64,000 nucleotides of DNA from Claviceps africana (lineage: Eukaryota > Ascomycota > Sordariomycetes > Hypocreales > Clavicipitaceae), in assembly GCA_018360145.1 (NCBI GenBank), contig SRPY01000035.1:1-64000 (forward strand), read 5' to 3'. Positions 14,301 to 26,115 of the stretch are shown piece after piece. The notes beneath the pieces were generated by a model. It was not told where the DNA came from and made no database searches. It worked only from the letters and a program-made list of their open reading frames with translations. Position 1 is the first letter of the stretch. The number at the start of each line of letters is the position of its first letter. The position numbers were made by a program, and so were the translations under genes.

Positions 14301-15169
14301 TATATAATAAATAGGGAATCCTTTAATAATAATACTAAATATTTATTAGTTTAGTGTTATATTTAAGCTAAAGGTAGTTTAAACCTATTTTATATCTTTA
14401 GTATAAAGTTAGGCTATATCTTTAAAGGTAACTACTATATTACTACTATAAAGGCACTTTATAGCCACTATAATGTTATTATCTATAGCTTTATTAATAG
14501 TGTAAATAATATCTTTTAAGCTATACTATTTAACTACTTTACTAATTTAGTTGCCTTTAATAACAGTCTCTCTATAAATATAAAGTAATACTACTATAGA
14601 GGTAGCTAAGTAAATAAGCTTATTAGCTATTAAGGTAGCGCCGCTAGCTATAATTCTAGCCTATATTATAGCTAGTGTAGTTTTAGGCTAAATAGCCTTC
14701 TTAATTACTATTTTAACTATTGCTTTAAGGTTAGTAGTTATAACTAGTTTTTAAAGGTTAGTAGGTTATTTATAATAAGCCTATATTGTTTCTACGTTAA
14801 TAATATATAGAATAACCTTTTAAACTCCTTTTAGTAAAAAGGTTAGTATAAGCTTAGTAATTTTATTATATTTCTATTATAAATAAACAAAGACTTAGTT
14901 TTAAGCTATATTAACTATAGTATTAACTTAGCTTTCTATTATAAACTTACTATAGTAAATAAAGGGATTATAGTAACTCTATAAAATGCTATAGTTTTCT
15001 CTATTAATATTTATTATTATTATACTACTTACTATACCTATACTTTAAACTTAATACACTATTATAAAGGGGGGTAAATAAGTATAGCAAAACTTTTTAT
15101 CTGCTTTTTAAGTTAATTTAAGTTAATTTTACAGCGTTGTTATAGTATAGGCGAAATCGCGAAAGTTCT
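8364..15169 (-). mobile_element. LINE copy A: full-length non-LTR retrotransposon inserted in Gypsy-2
   Basis: GTTATTATAATAATT is duplicated at 8,349-8,363 and 15,170-15,184, a 15-bp TSD. The left end is a run of TTTA units (TAAA on the minus strand), the 3' tail. The whole block is colinear with copy B at 28,698-35,522. At 6.8 kb it has the size of full-length fungal Tad-like LINEs. An RT domain is recognisable on the minus strand. The 5' end is near 15,158, followed by 11 bases not found in copy B, probably filler added at the 5' junction. RIP is heavier here than in copy B. Confidence 0.88.
11515..11990 (-). pseudogene. LINE reverse transcriptase remnant (copy A)
   Basis: Minus-strand translation shows the F-x-D-D catalytic box altered to FFNN at 11,533-11,544, followed by NIL as in fungal LINE RTs (FADDTN-type). 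It is the same position as the box in copy B, with an offset of 20,348 bp. Stops (TAA and TAG only) interrupt the frame many times. Confidence 0.75.
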
Positions 15170-18079
15170 GTTATTATAATAATTAAATAAAGGGTAGTTA
15201 TTAAGACTTTAGCTATAAATAAAATAAAGCTAGTCTTAACCCTTAAGTATTTTAAAATAGCTTAGTAATATAAGCAATAATATATTTATACTTAAGCTAC
15301 TATAGCTTAAGGAGAAAAACCTTAAAATATTTTAAGTAAAATTAAGTTTAAATTTTAAAACAATACTGCTACTACTTTAAATAGTTTCTAAAGTATACCT
15401 TAAAAGCCTATAGCTACTTTAAGTAGTTCCTATAAAACACTTTAATAACCTACCTTTAATAATATAAATAATAGCTATAAAGCTATTAAAAAGGAATTAT
15501 TTTATTAGCAGTAGTATAGGGCCTTACTTTAGAATTATTACTTTACCTTATTTAAGCTATTAAAGCGTTTAGTAAATATAGTATAGTCTCTATATAAATC
15601 TACTTAAAATATAATTAATACTATAATAAGTCTTTAATAGTAAATAATACTATAAATATAGTAAAGTATTTATAGTAAAGTATTACTTTTAAGTGCCTTA
15701 TCTATCTCTCCTTTAAATATTAAGTTTAAAGTAATAACTTTTTAAAATAATATACTAATAGTATCCCTTAATGTTTAATATATATTAAATATTTAATATA
15801 TATAAAGAGCTAGTAATACTCTTTTAAAATTATTTTAAATATATCCTACCTCTATAGTTAATGTATTACTTACTATAAGTAAATAGATACCTTTAATACC
15901 TTCTACTACTTTGCTATCTATTTAAATTAATTTTATAAATATATTAAAGCTATTTTATAAAGGCTTTAAAAAACTATTCTATCTTTACTTTATTAATTTT
16001 AAAAAATAAGCTAATACTATTCTTAGCACTTTAATACTAAGGCTATAACGCCTTTACCTTCCCTCTATTATTAAATTAAAACGCTTTATATATACCTAAG
16101 ATATTAAAATAAATTTAGATTTTATATTAAAGATCTTTAAATACTATTGCTACTATTTTAATATTACTATAGAAATAAATTATTATTTAATTAAGTAAAA
16201 GGTAGAGATTAAAGAGAAGGTAAGTATATTAATTATAATACTTAAATATTACCTTTATAACCTTTTTAATACTTTTTTATTCTTTAATTTTAAAGATATT
16301 ATAGCTATTTTAAAAGTTATTTATACTCTTTTTACTTTAAAGCTTATCTCTCTTTTTATTTTCTTTATTAAGTAAACTAATTTCTATTTAATATAAATAT
16401 TAATTAAATATAATCTATATAAGGTTTATAATATAGAGCTACCTATAAATCTATTTAATATTTTATAGTATTTATTACTATACCTTTTACTACTCTTTAA
16501 AAGTATTTAGTAAAAGTATATAATATATAAGGTAGTTATAGCTCTATATTATATAATAAAAAACCTTTAAAGTATCTATACTTTATAAAAAAAGGTTAGG
16601 ATTTTAATAAACTTTTATTTTTAATTATACTTACACTATTTTTAAAACTACTGCTTATTTATATTTATATTAAGATATTTTTATTATAAAGTAAAACTAG
16701 CCTTTACTATATCTTTACCTTAAATATTATAATTATTTAATAAAGTAATAAAATTTAAAATAGTTTTAAAAAATACCTATACTTATTTATATTATAAACT
16801 ATTCTTTATTAAATTAACTTTAAAAGCTAAATAATATATCTTCTTTATTAATATATTAAAAAGTATTAAATTAAAAAAAGGTAAAGGGTCTTTAAAGTTA
16901 AAAATACTTTAGCTATTATTTTCTTTAAAGTTAAATAAGTCTTTTAAATATAACTTTAATTATATAATATTAAATACCTTTACCTCTTTAAAACTAAAGA
17001 TATAAAAAGCTAAAGGAAGTTAAAGGAGAATTAATAAAGGGCTACTAAAATTATAACCCTAGCCTTTTAGCTACTAATATTATATTATAATAAAGAATAT
17101 AAAGAATATAAAAGAGTAGAGAGATAAAGGTAAAAAAGTAATAAAAGGGTTTAATTATAAAATAGTCTAAGGTTAATCCCTAATATATAAATTAAAAGTT
17201 TAAATTTATATTAACCTAAGTTTATTACTTATTTATATATTCCTTTATTATACCTTATAGTAAAAGAGTGCCTCTATATCTCTAAAGTTTTTTAATAGTT
17301 CTTAAGTTAGCTAAATATACCTTTTTTAATAAATTAAAATATTTTACTATTTACCTTAGCTTTATATATTCTATACTATAAAGATCTCCTTTATTTTATA
17401 TTTAATAAGGTTTAGATTATTTTTTAATAGAAAAAGAGTTAAATTTAGCTAGAAGTTAGTAAGTATTTATAATAAAAGAGAATTAATAGTAGTATACTTA
17501 AAGAGGTTAATATAGAAAACTAAATAAATACTATAAAGAATATTAAAGTAAATAGTAAGTAGTATAAGTATATTAAAGATATAGTACTTTACTATTACTT
17601 AATTTAGTTTCTATAATAGCCTATTTATTTTAATATATTAAAGATTAAGCTAAACTATATCTTTTATTATAAAATACTTAGCTAAATACTAAAAGTAGTT
17701 AGCTAAGTCTTACTACTATTATTAAGTAAAATTAATTATTGCTTAAGCTAATATAGTGCCTTTTTAAAGTTATTTTAAAAAATATATAGCGTAGCCTTTA
17801 ATAAAGGTTAAACTTAAGTATATATTTAAGATATAGTTAATAAATAATATATTAAATCTATATATAGCTATATTAACGCTTACTTTAATAACTAAAGAGG
17901 TTTAATTATTTAAAGTTAATTAATATACTAAAAGGTAGTTAGCTTAATTAAACTAAAAAAACCTAACTATAATTTATAAAACTACCTAAACCTTTTAATT
18001 AGCTTATTCTATATCTTTATTTATTTAAAGGTAATAAATAGTAAATAAAAGCTATTTTATACTTACTAAGGAGTAAAGA

Positions 18080-18275
18080 GTTAATTAAAACTAGCCTATT
18101 TAGTCTAAGCTTTAATTTAAAATAATTTACTTAAAAAATCTATAGAAATACTATTAATATAAATAGAATTATTTTATATATACTTTAGTAGCTATAGTAG
18201 TTATTACTTTTAGCTAAATAAACTTAAATAATTAGTTTATAATAACTATTAAGTATTATAGCGCTATTTTATTTA
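18080..18275 (-). pseudogene. Gypsy-2 integrase core remnant
   Basis: On the minus strand, the frame starting near 18,270 reads IVIINQLFKFIQLK, then ITTIATKVYIK, then FYRFFK and IILN. This fits the gypsy integrase core pattern of a VDR(L/F)xK motif followed about 40 residues later by a GxPxxIVSDR motif, with both catalytic Asp positions now Asn. Stops break the frame. It lies downstream of the RNase H remnant, as expected in Ty3/gypsy pol. Confidence 0.65.
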
Positions 18276-18974
18276 TAGCTAAAAGGTTTATTATAAAATC
18301 TATTAATATTTAAAACTAATAATAGTTTAGTACTAAAATTAGTTTAAAGAGGCCTTAATAAAGCTAGTAACTTTTATAACTAATATAGTAATAGTAGTTT
18401 TAAATAAATTAAGCTATATTTTAAGAGAAGTATTCTTAATAATAATTCTAAATAAATGCTTAAAATGTAGTATTTCTATTTAAATAGCTAAGTAGTAAAG
18501 AACTATATATATATTAAATAAGGGATATAGTAAGCAGCTTATAAGTAAGTATTTAAAGCTAGCTTTAAAACTATAAAGCACTATAGGCATTAATTTAGCA
18601 ATTTATAATTTAAATTTAAGTCCTTACTATATTAAAAAATTACTATTTCCTTTATTAAATTATATATTACTTAGCTAAATAAAAAAAGTCTATAGTAATT
18701 ACTTAGTTCTATAGGTTATATAAGTAAGCGTTTAAAAAGATTAATAAACCTAAAGGTAGGCCTATATAGAGAGAATATACCTTTAAGGCCTTAGCTAAAC
18801 CTTACTTAATATTAATATTAATATAGGCTAAAAGATTACTAATATATATTAAGGCTATAAAGAAATAGTGTTTTAAAGGTAATTTAAACTTATTTTATTT
18901 ATAATATAAAAGGGCATTAAATTAAGAGGCTTAAACGCTAAGTCTATACTAAAGCTTATAATTAAAAAGAGATA

Positions 18975-19380
18975 ATAAGTCTACCTATTTTACTTAGTAT
19001 TTAAATATTATATAAGGTGCTATAAAGTATTTTAGGTTTTTATAATTTATAAAGACTATAAAGGGGTAGGAGATACTTTAAAGCTTTATAAACTAAGCCT
19101 TAAAGTAAGAGATAATACTTAGTAGCTTTTTATTATAAATAGTATAGTTTTATTTAGCCTTAAAAAGCTAAGCTAAGTAGTACACTATTAAATAAAGTAT
19201 ACCTACTTTATTATATTAAAAAAGGTATCCTTTAAAGGCCTTTTTAAAGGTATTTACCTCTATTATTATATCCCTTTTAAGGTTTTACTAAATAAGTATT
19301 AAAAAGGAGATAAATATATCTTTAAGCTTTTAAAATAATATATTACACTTATTAAACTAAATAAATAGTATACCCTTTTA
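18975..19380 (-). pseudogene. Gypsy-2 RNase H remnant
   Basis: Minus-strand frames show DIIIEVN, then NYTIYNKKLLSII, then PFIVFINYKNLKYF. These match the Ty3/gypsy RNase H pattern of a VDAS-type start, NYxIxDKELLAIV and TDHKNLxYF, with catalytic Asp positions replaced by Asn. The frame has many TAA and TAG codons. Confidence 0.82.
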
Positions 19381-19384
19381 TATA

Positions 19385-19765
19385 AATTAAAGAAGAGGCT
19401 TTATTAAGCCTAAGAAATTAGTAATAAAGTCTTAATAAAAGTTTATAAATCCTAAGAAGCTTTATACTCCTTTAACCTATATTAAAGCCTTTTACTACTA
19501 AATAGCTATAATTTTCTTTAAATTAAGGTATATTACCTATCCTATCTTTATAATAAACCTTAGGTATTTTACCTTAATAACTCTAAAACTACACTTAGTA
19601 ATATTAAGATTAAGGCTTATTTTTTAAAGATAATAAAGGACCTTTTATATATATTATATATAATCTTTCTAAAAGCTATTAATATAGATTAAAATATTAT
19701 TTAAGTACACTATAATATATACCTTTAAGGCATCCTTTAAAGCTTTATTAATATATTATTAAAAT
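19385..19765 (-). pseudogene. Gypsy-2 reverse transcriptase remnant
   Basis: The minus strand encodes VYLNNILIYINS, with the Y-L-D-D box as YLNN at 19,696-19,707, then KCSFRVIKVKYL and SFLGFINFY further down. This is the standard gypsy series of YLDDILIYS, KC-F, YLG and the FLGF-NFYR motif at the start of the connection domain. Both catalytic aspartates are lost through TpG to TpA changes. The frame is otherwise broken by TAA and TAG stops only. Confidence 0.88.
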
Positions 19766-22122
19766 ATAGTTAGGGCCTCTATAAAACTAAATAAATAAAC
19801 TAGCTACTTAAAAAGCTTAAATTAAGTTTAAAATGCTATAAAATATTTATAGCCTTTTATAACTTAAAGGTAGTAAAAAGTAGTTTAAATATTTAATTTT
19901 ATAAATTAATAGGCTTTAGAAAGTAAGTAGAGTATTTCTTTTACTAAAGGAAGGGGGTAATAATCTTAATTTATTACTTTATTAAGTATATAGTAATTTA
20001 TATAAAACCACTAGCTACCTTTAGTCTTTTAAACTAAAAGTATTAATATTATAGCTATAAAGGATAAGGTATATATTTAACCTTTATCTATAAAGTTAAT
20101 AACCTATTTATAGATTTTTAATAGTTAATTCTAAGGTATATTATATAAAGGGGCCTATAAAAGTTCTAAAGGTATACTATTTAAGCTTAGCTTAAGGTAT
20201 ATATAATAATTTATATATTTTTAATATAAAAGAAGGGCGCTAGCTTTATTCTTTTAAAATAAATCTATAAAGTTATAGAGTTTTAATAGAAAAATTAATA
20301 TTAAGTTTAATTTAAAGAAAGTTATTATAAAGAGAGAGAGAATAAAATTAATCTCCTTTAAGCTTATAGTTAAAAATTATATATTTTTATAAGTCTTAAT
20401 AGCTTACTACACTATAGCTATATAAACTAATCTTAAAATAGTAATAATAGATTTATTTATATATTTTATAGAAGAAGGTTTAACTATTAAACTATTTTTA
20501 CTTTAAACTATTAGCTAGTTTTAAGCTATATAGAGTTTAATATTATTTTAAATAAACTATAGAGTGCCTAAAATATAGTCTTAAGTTAAGCCTAAAATAA
20601 TATAAGCTACTACTAAGAATATTTAGCTATTTATATTTACTTAAAAATAAATAAAGTAGTGTATTTAATAGGTGGTTTATTTATTTAAGAGTAGTGTATT
20701 AATAGCTTTAACTACTATAGTTATAGTATATAGTTAAAGTAAAGCTATTTATATAAAGCTAAGTTATTATACTATTTTTTTACTTATAGCTATAAAATTA
20801 TTATAACTACTATTTACCTATACTAAAATAAATAATAAATTATTATAAAAAAAGGGAAGAAGGAAAGGTTTTATTTTTATATTTAATTTAATTTTTTAAT
20901 AATTTAAGGCATTATTATTTATAATAAATATAGGGTAGTTTTAAGTATATCTATACCTTTTAATAAAGCTTACTTAAAAGGGGAGTTATTTTTTAAGCTT
21001 AATATATTTAAAGCTTTAATAAAGTCCTTCTTTATTATTATAGTAAAGTAAACTTTAAATTCTTTTTATAGGCACTTTACTTAAAGAAAGGAGTATTTAA
21101 TTACTATATAAAAGGCTAAGCTATACTAAAGGTATTAGCTTATTTTATAGTAATACTATATTTTAGCTATAAAAACCTATATAGCTTAAGCTATTAATTT
21201 TTTAAAGTTAAAGCCTTACTAGCCTTTACCTTTAGGTTTTATTAAGGTAAACTAAAAACCTATAGTATTAATACCTATTATTTTAATATTACTATTATAA
21301 TTTTAAGATAATTTTATTTAATAAATAGTGTAAAACTTCTCTTTAAGCTAATAGAAGTTAATATTAAAGGTAATACTTTAGTAGTGTACTATTATATTAA
21401 TATAGCTAATATAAAATATATTATATTTAATGTAATAGTTATATATATATTTATTAAGCGTTAAGTAAAGCTTAGTAAGCTTTATTATATTTACTTATTT
21501 TAATCCCTTAGCTAAAGCTAATTTTTATTTAAATTAAATATAAAAGTTTAAAAACTATTCTTTTAAGTATTAATATAGCTAATTTAGTTTTATAACTATA
21601 TACTTTTATTAATAAAGGTTTAAAAATATAAAGCTAAGGTAATTAAGAAAATAAGCTAAGTTATAAATAAAATCTACACTAACTTTAAAAAAAGCTAAAA
21701 CTTTATTTTAAACTTTAAATAAAAAATATTAATAAATATAGAACTATTAATTATAGTTAATATTAATAAAGTCTTAATTTATATTAAGTTTATAGGCTAT
21801 AAAACACTTTTATACTTTAAATAAATTTTAATTTCTATTAAAGAGTTCTTTTATAAAGAGGGATTTATATTTTAGTTTCTCTATAATTAATTTAAAGGTA
21901 ATCTCTATTACCGCTAAGGTAAGGGATTAAAAGGTTATTAATACTGCTCTCTATAGCGATTTTAGCTATACTACTTACTATATTACTAGCTTTTAGAGTT
22001 AATATAGCTTTTATAGTATTATAAAGAAAACCTATAGTTCCTTAAAGTGTTTCTATTTTATTTTTAATTAATTTTATTGCTAATTTATAATAATTAAGTT
22101 AGGAAAAGTAAAGATTAATATA

Positions 22123-22406
22123 TATTATAAACTAGCCTAAAGGTATACTGCTTTTTAATATTAATAAAGTTTATATTAATCTTACCCCCTTTTAAAAAAG
22201 AGTAAAAAGAAACTATTTTAATTTATATAGGCATTTACTTAAATAAATACTTAAGGTTTTATCTAGCTTTATTAGGTCTTCTTTATAGAATTATAACAGT
22301 CCTACTAAGTTATTCTTATAGAACTGTAACGGTCTTATTGCAGCTCTGTAAAGCTTCCCTTACCGTTACCACTATGCATCCGAGCTAGCAGCTTAGATCC
22401 ATCACA
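22123..22406 (-). repeat. Gypsy-2 5' LTR (right)
   Basis: This LTR pairs with 7,203-7,493. The last 90 bp (22,318-22,406) have almost normal composition, with CpG, CpA and TpG (for example GTAACGGTC, GCAGCTCTG and CCATCACA), while the remainder is RIP-altered. It is bounded on the right by the TSD ATTTA. Confidence 0.9.
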
Positions 22407-23750
22407 ATTTATTTATTATTATTATCTTTTAAGTAAAGTATTAAAGTAAAAATAATACTTTATAAATATTTAAGCTTAAATAATAAAGAAATAATTTATA
22501 TAAAGGGTATAAAAGAAGTAAATTAACTTTAATATAGCTATTAAATATCTTTAATATAATAATATCTTTAATTTAATTAATTATTAAAGTAAAATTAATA
22601 TTTTTAAGAAAATGAAAAGAAGTATTCTTTTATTAATAATAATAAAAAAATACTATTATAAATAATAAAAAAAATAAAAAAAATAAAAGTTAGCTTAAAG
22701 TCTTTAATAAGTTAATTAAATTAATTAAGTTTAAGTAAATTAAATTATTAAATTAAAAGGTAAAATATAAAATAATACTTATAAAGTATTAATTAAAGTA
22801 ATAAAAAATATTAAGCTTAATACTACTATATATATAATTATTATAAATCTTTTACCTTTTTTATAAAAAAAAAGTGTTTAATAATTTAATATTTTTATAT
22901 TTTTATTTACCTTTAATATTTATATATTAATTATTTTAATTAAACTTTTTATTATTAAAGTATAAAGTAATATTTATAAATATATTTATAATTAAATAAA
23001 ATAAAAAAAGAATAAAGTTAAATTTTATAAATAAAACGCTTAATATTATAAAGAAAATATTAAGAGTAAATAAATGACTTTTAAAAAAAAGTAAATTTAA
23101 TAAAAGTTATTAGTCTCTATTACCTTTAATTTATTTAATAAAATTAAAAACTTAAAATTAAAAAAATAAATTATTTAATTAAAAAAGAAATAATTTATTT
23201 ATTTAAATTAAGATTTACTTAATGTCTTATTTTCTTTAGCTTTAAATTATATTAAATTATAGCTATAATAAAGTTAGCTACTATTTTAAAGAGATATTAT
23301 ATTAAGCTAAATAGTTATAAGAAATATATAAAGGAATATAGTTAAAAATTAAGCTATTATAGGCATAAAGGGAGAAAAGACCTTTAATATAATAAAGATT
23401 AATTAATTAAGAGGTATAAAAAGGTTCTTTATTTTTAAATAGCTTTATATATAAATAGCTACTACTATAAATTATTATATATACTTTAATTAATTTCATT
23501 AACTTAAGCTTAGTTATTACTATAGTATTTTTTTAAAAGTACTTTATTATTAAAGCTAATTTATTATATTTTCTTTACTTTTTTTAATATTTTTAACTTT
23601 AAATTATTTAATTAATTTAATAACTTTTTAATAAAACTAATCTTAATTATTTTAACTATATAGTTATAGTTATATCATTTTTACAATACCTTTAATTTAT
23701 TAAGGTATATAGCCTATTTATATATATATTCTTCTTTCTTAGGCTAATGT
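22407..23750. repeat. Tandem duplication, unit 2, right part
   Basis: This continues the second copy of the 4,680-6,772 block after the Gypsy-2 insertion. It ends where both copies share the TTAGGCTAAT/CTAAGCTAAT motif. It lacks the extra 300-bp internal duplication of unit 1. Confidence 0.75.
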
Positions 23751-25031
23751 AATACTAAACCTACTTAAAAAGCTTTAAAAAGTCTAAAATAGGTTATTAA
23801 TTAATTAAAAACTTAATAATAATAAACTTATATATAATTAATAAATTTAAAGCTTTATAGAAGCTAAAAAAAGAGGAATAGTTTAGTAACTTTATTATAG
23901 TTTACTAGAAAGAGATATTATTATACTCTTTAATAGATTAAATTATTTATTTTATAATAAATTAGTAATAAATTATAAATAAAAAATAAATTATTTACTT
24001 TTAAATACCTTTAATAAAGTAAATATAGTAAAGCTAAATAAACTTATTACTATATTAAATAAGTTCTTAATATTAAAGATTAATATTAATAGTAAAATAT
24101 TTTAAAAAGCCTATAAAAAATTAATACAAATATTAAAAAAGTTATTAAAAATCACTTACTATTAATATAAGCTATATTTTAGTTTAAAGTAATACTATAA
24201 AGGCCTTAGCTATAAGTATAGTACTACTAAAGTTAAATATTATATATATATTTTAAATAGTAAAAAACCTTCAAAATATAATATAATAAATAATACTACT
24301 TTATATATTAATTATAATATAAATTTAGGGAATAATTAAAAGAATTAGTAATAAATTAATAATATATTATAAAGGAAATATACTTAATTGAGCTTTAATA
24401 TTATAAATACTTTAAATAATTTCCTTTATTTTTAAATTCTTTAAATACTTAAAATTTATATTAACTTAAAAGGTTTTAAAGTTAAACTTTTTAAAAAGTT
24501 TAGCTTACTTTTTAAAAAATATAGCTATTAATAAATTAATATTATTATCTTTAAAAAATCTTTATATACTAAGAAAATATTAATAATAAATTAAAAAATA
24601 TAGAAAATTACTTACTTAATTACTATTATTTTTATATTAAAAAAGATATTTAAAGTAAGTACTTAGCTTAAAAGATTTAAGTAAATAATAAATTAATTTA
24701 TACTTTTTAAGAAAATATCTTAGCTTACTATTATTAACTAAGCTTAAATATAATTAAGTAATTAATTATATATTAAATTTCTATAGTAATTCTTTAAAAG
24801 CTAAAAAATTTAACTATAAATTTAAAAGAAAATTATCTTTTATTATAATAATAAAATATTATTTATTTATTTAAAGAATTTAGCTTTTTTTTTCTTTTTT
24901 TATAATATATTTAATAATTAATTAAAAATATATTTAAGTATTTTTTTAATAAAAAAAGAGAGTATTTATAAGTATTTATTAACTTAATTATTATATAAAA
25001 AATAATATTTTCTTTAAAAAGTATAAAGTTA
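23751..25031. other. AT-desert, no gene recognised
   Basis: Sequence of A and T with short purine or pyrimidine runs, no surviving frame and no defined repeat ends. It is the substrate into which the solo LTR at 25,037 was inserted. Confidence 0.6.
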
Positions 25032-25036
25032 AAAAG

Positions 25037-25275
25037 TGTGATGGGCTAGGTCTTTGACCTAGCCTAGCTTAGCCTGCAGCTGGCGGCGGTTGCCAAGCCC
25101 TACGTACGACCGGCAATATAAGTGTTAATTGACCAGAGACCCGCAACTCTAATTAATACGTATCCTTTTATCCTAGCTAACTAGTGCAGCTAGCACGCAG
25201 CTGGCAAAGGATGTGCTAACCCCACTATGTCTGCGCCTGACACTCGCGATGGCCCAATCGGGCTAGACCATAACA
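25037..25275 (-). repeat. Solo LTR with normal base composition, TSD AAAAG
   Basis: This 239-bp island of near 50% G+C begins TGTGATGGGCTAGG and ends CTAGACCATAACA, so it has TG...CA ends, and AAAAG is duplicated at 25,032-25,036 and 25,276-25,280. The ends resemble those of the Gypsy-2 LTR (TGTGATGGATC and GGCTAGTCTATAACA on the minus strand) but the interior differs. That suggests a related family in the same orientation as Gypsy-2. It keeps CpA and TpG, so it has escaped RIP. No internal region remains, which is what recombination between two LTRs leaves. Confidence 0.85.
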
Positions 25276-25280
25276 AAAAG

Positions 25281-25910
25281 TATGTTATAATTTATACTTT
25301 AAATTTAATCTTTTTTAAAGTATAAATAAGTAATATTTATAAAGAATTAATAATTACTTTATAATAAATAAAAAAAGAAATAAAAAAGAAATTTTATTTA
25401 CTATACTTTAACTTTTTATATATATTAAATATAATAAAATAGTAAAACTTATTAATTTATATTAAATTAAAGCTATTAATTAATTATTTTATAATAGAAA
25501 TAAAAGGCTAAAAGTTTAAGAAAATTAAAAAGCTTTAATAACTATTATAATATTAAAATATATTTATATATTATATAAAATATATTTTATTTATAGTTAT
25601 AACTTAAGTTTAATTAATAAAAACTCCTTTATAAATTTAATAAGAAGTAATATAACTTATATTATAGTTTAACTTAATAATTTAAAACTTATAAAGTAAA
25701 GAATTTAAAAGATTTATTACTTTTATATAAAATGTTTTTTCTATATAAGTTAAAAGTTATATATAAATTTAATTAAATAAATTAATAAAAAATAGAAAAT
25801 AAAATACAAAGAAAACACTTATAATAATGCTGTTTTTTTTATAAAAAAAAATATATAATTTATTAAAAATCTTTTATTATTACTTTTAATATAAAGAAAT
25901 TACTTTATTA
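25281..25910. other. AT-desert left of Gypsy-1
   Basis: No gene. This very AT-rich sequence was continuous with 57,368 onward before Gypsy-1 inserted; TAAAC at 25,911-25,915 and 57,363-57,367 is the duplicated target. Confidence 0.65.
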
Positions 25911-25915
25911 TAAAC

Positions 25916-26115
25916 TGTTACGGGACGGAATTCCTCACATAAAAGGAGGATTCCCAATGACATAAGTAGAAAGAATAACTTCATTACTATATATAACTAT
26001 ATACCTATCTATAACTTATATATATTCTCTTTTATAATTCCTCTTATAATTATTTATAATGCATTCTATAAGTTATAAATGCCTACATTTTATATACTAT
26101 ATTTAGCGTATAATA
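25916..26115 (+). repeat. Gypsy-1 5' LTR of outer copy
   Basis: Starts TGTTACGGGACGGAATTCC and ends GCGTATAATA (altered from GCGTAACA-type). The first 75 bp keep several CpA dinucleotides; the end near the internal region is RIP-altered. Confidence 0.93.

Larger units (their letters stand above)
7203..22406 (-). mobile_element. Gypsy-2: Ty3/gypsy LTR retrotransposon, RIP-degraded, interrupted by a LINE
   Basis: Two LTRs of 284-291 bp bound this element, and ATTTA is duplicated at 7,198-7,202 and 22,407-22,411. Net of the LINE at 8,364-15,169 and its TSD it is about 8.4 kb. Coding direction is minus, because on that strand the order from right to left is RT (about 19,700), RNase H (about 19,100) and integrase (about 18,200), which is the Ty3/gypsy order. 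The 5' LTR is therefore the right one (reading TGTGATGGATC on the minus strand). Gag and protease should lie between about 20,000 and 22,100, but I could not name motifs there. Every frame is broken by TAA and TAG, so the copy is dead. Confidence 0.9.
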
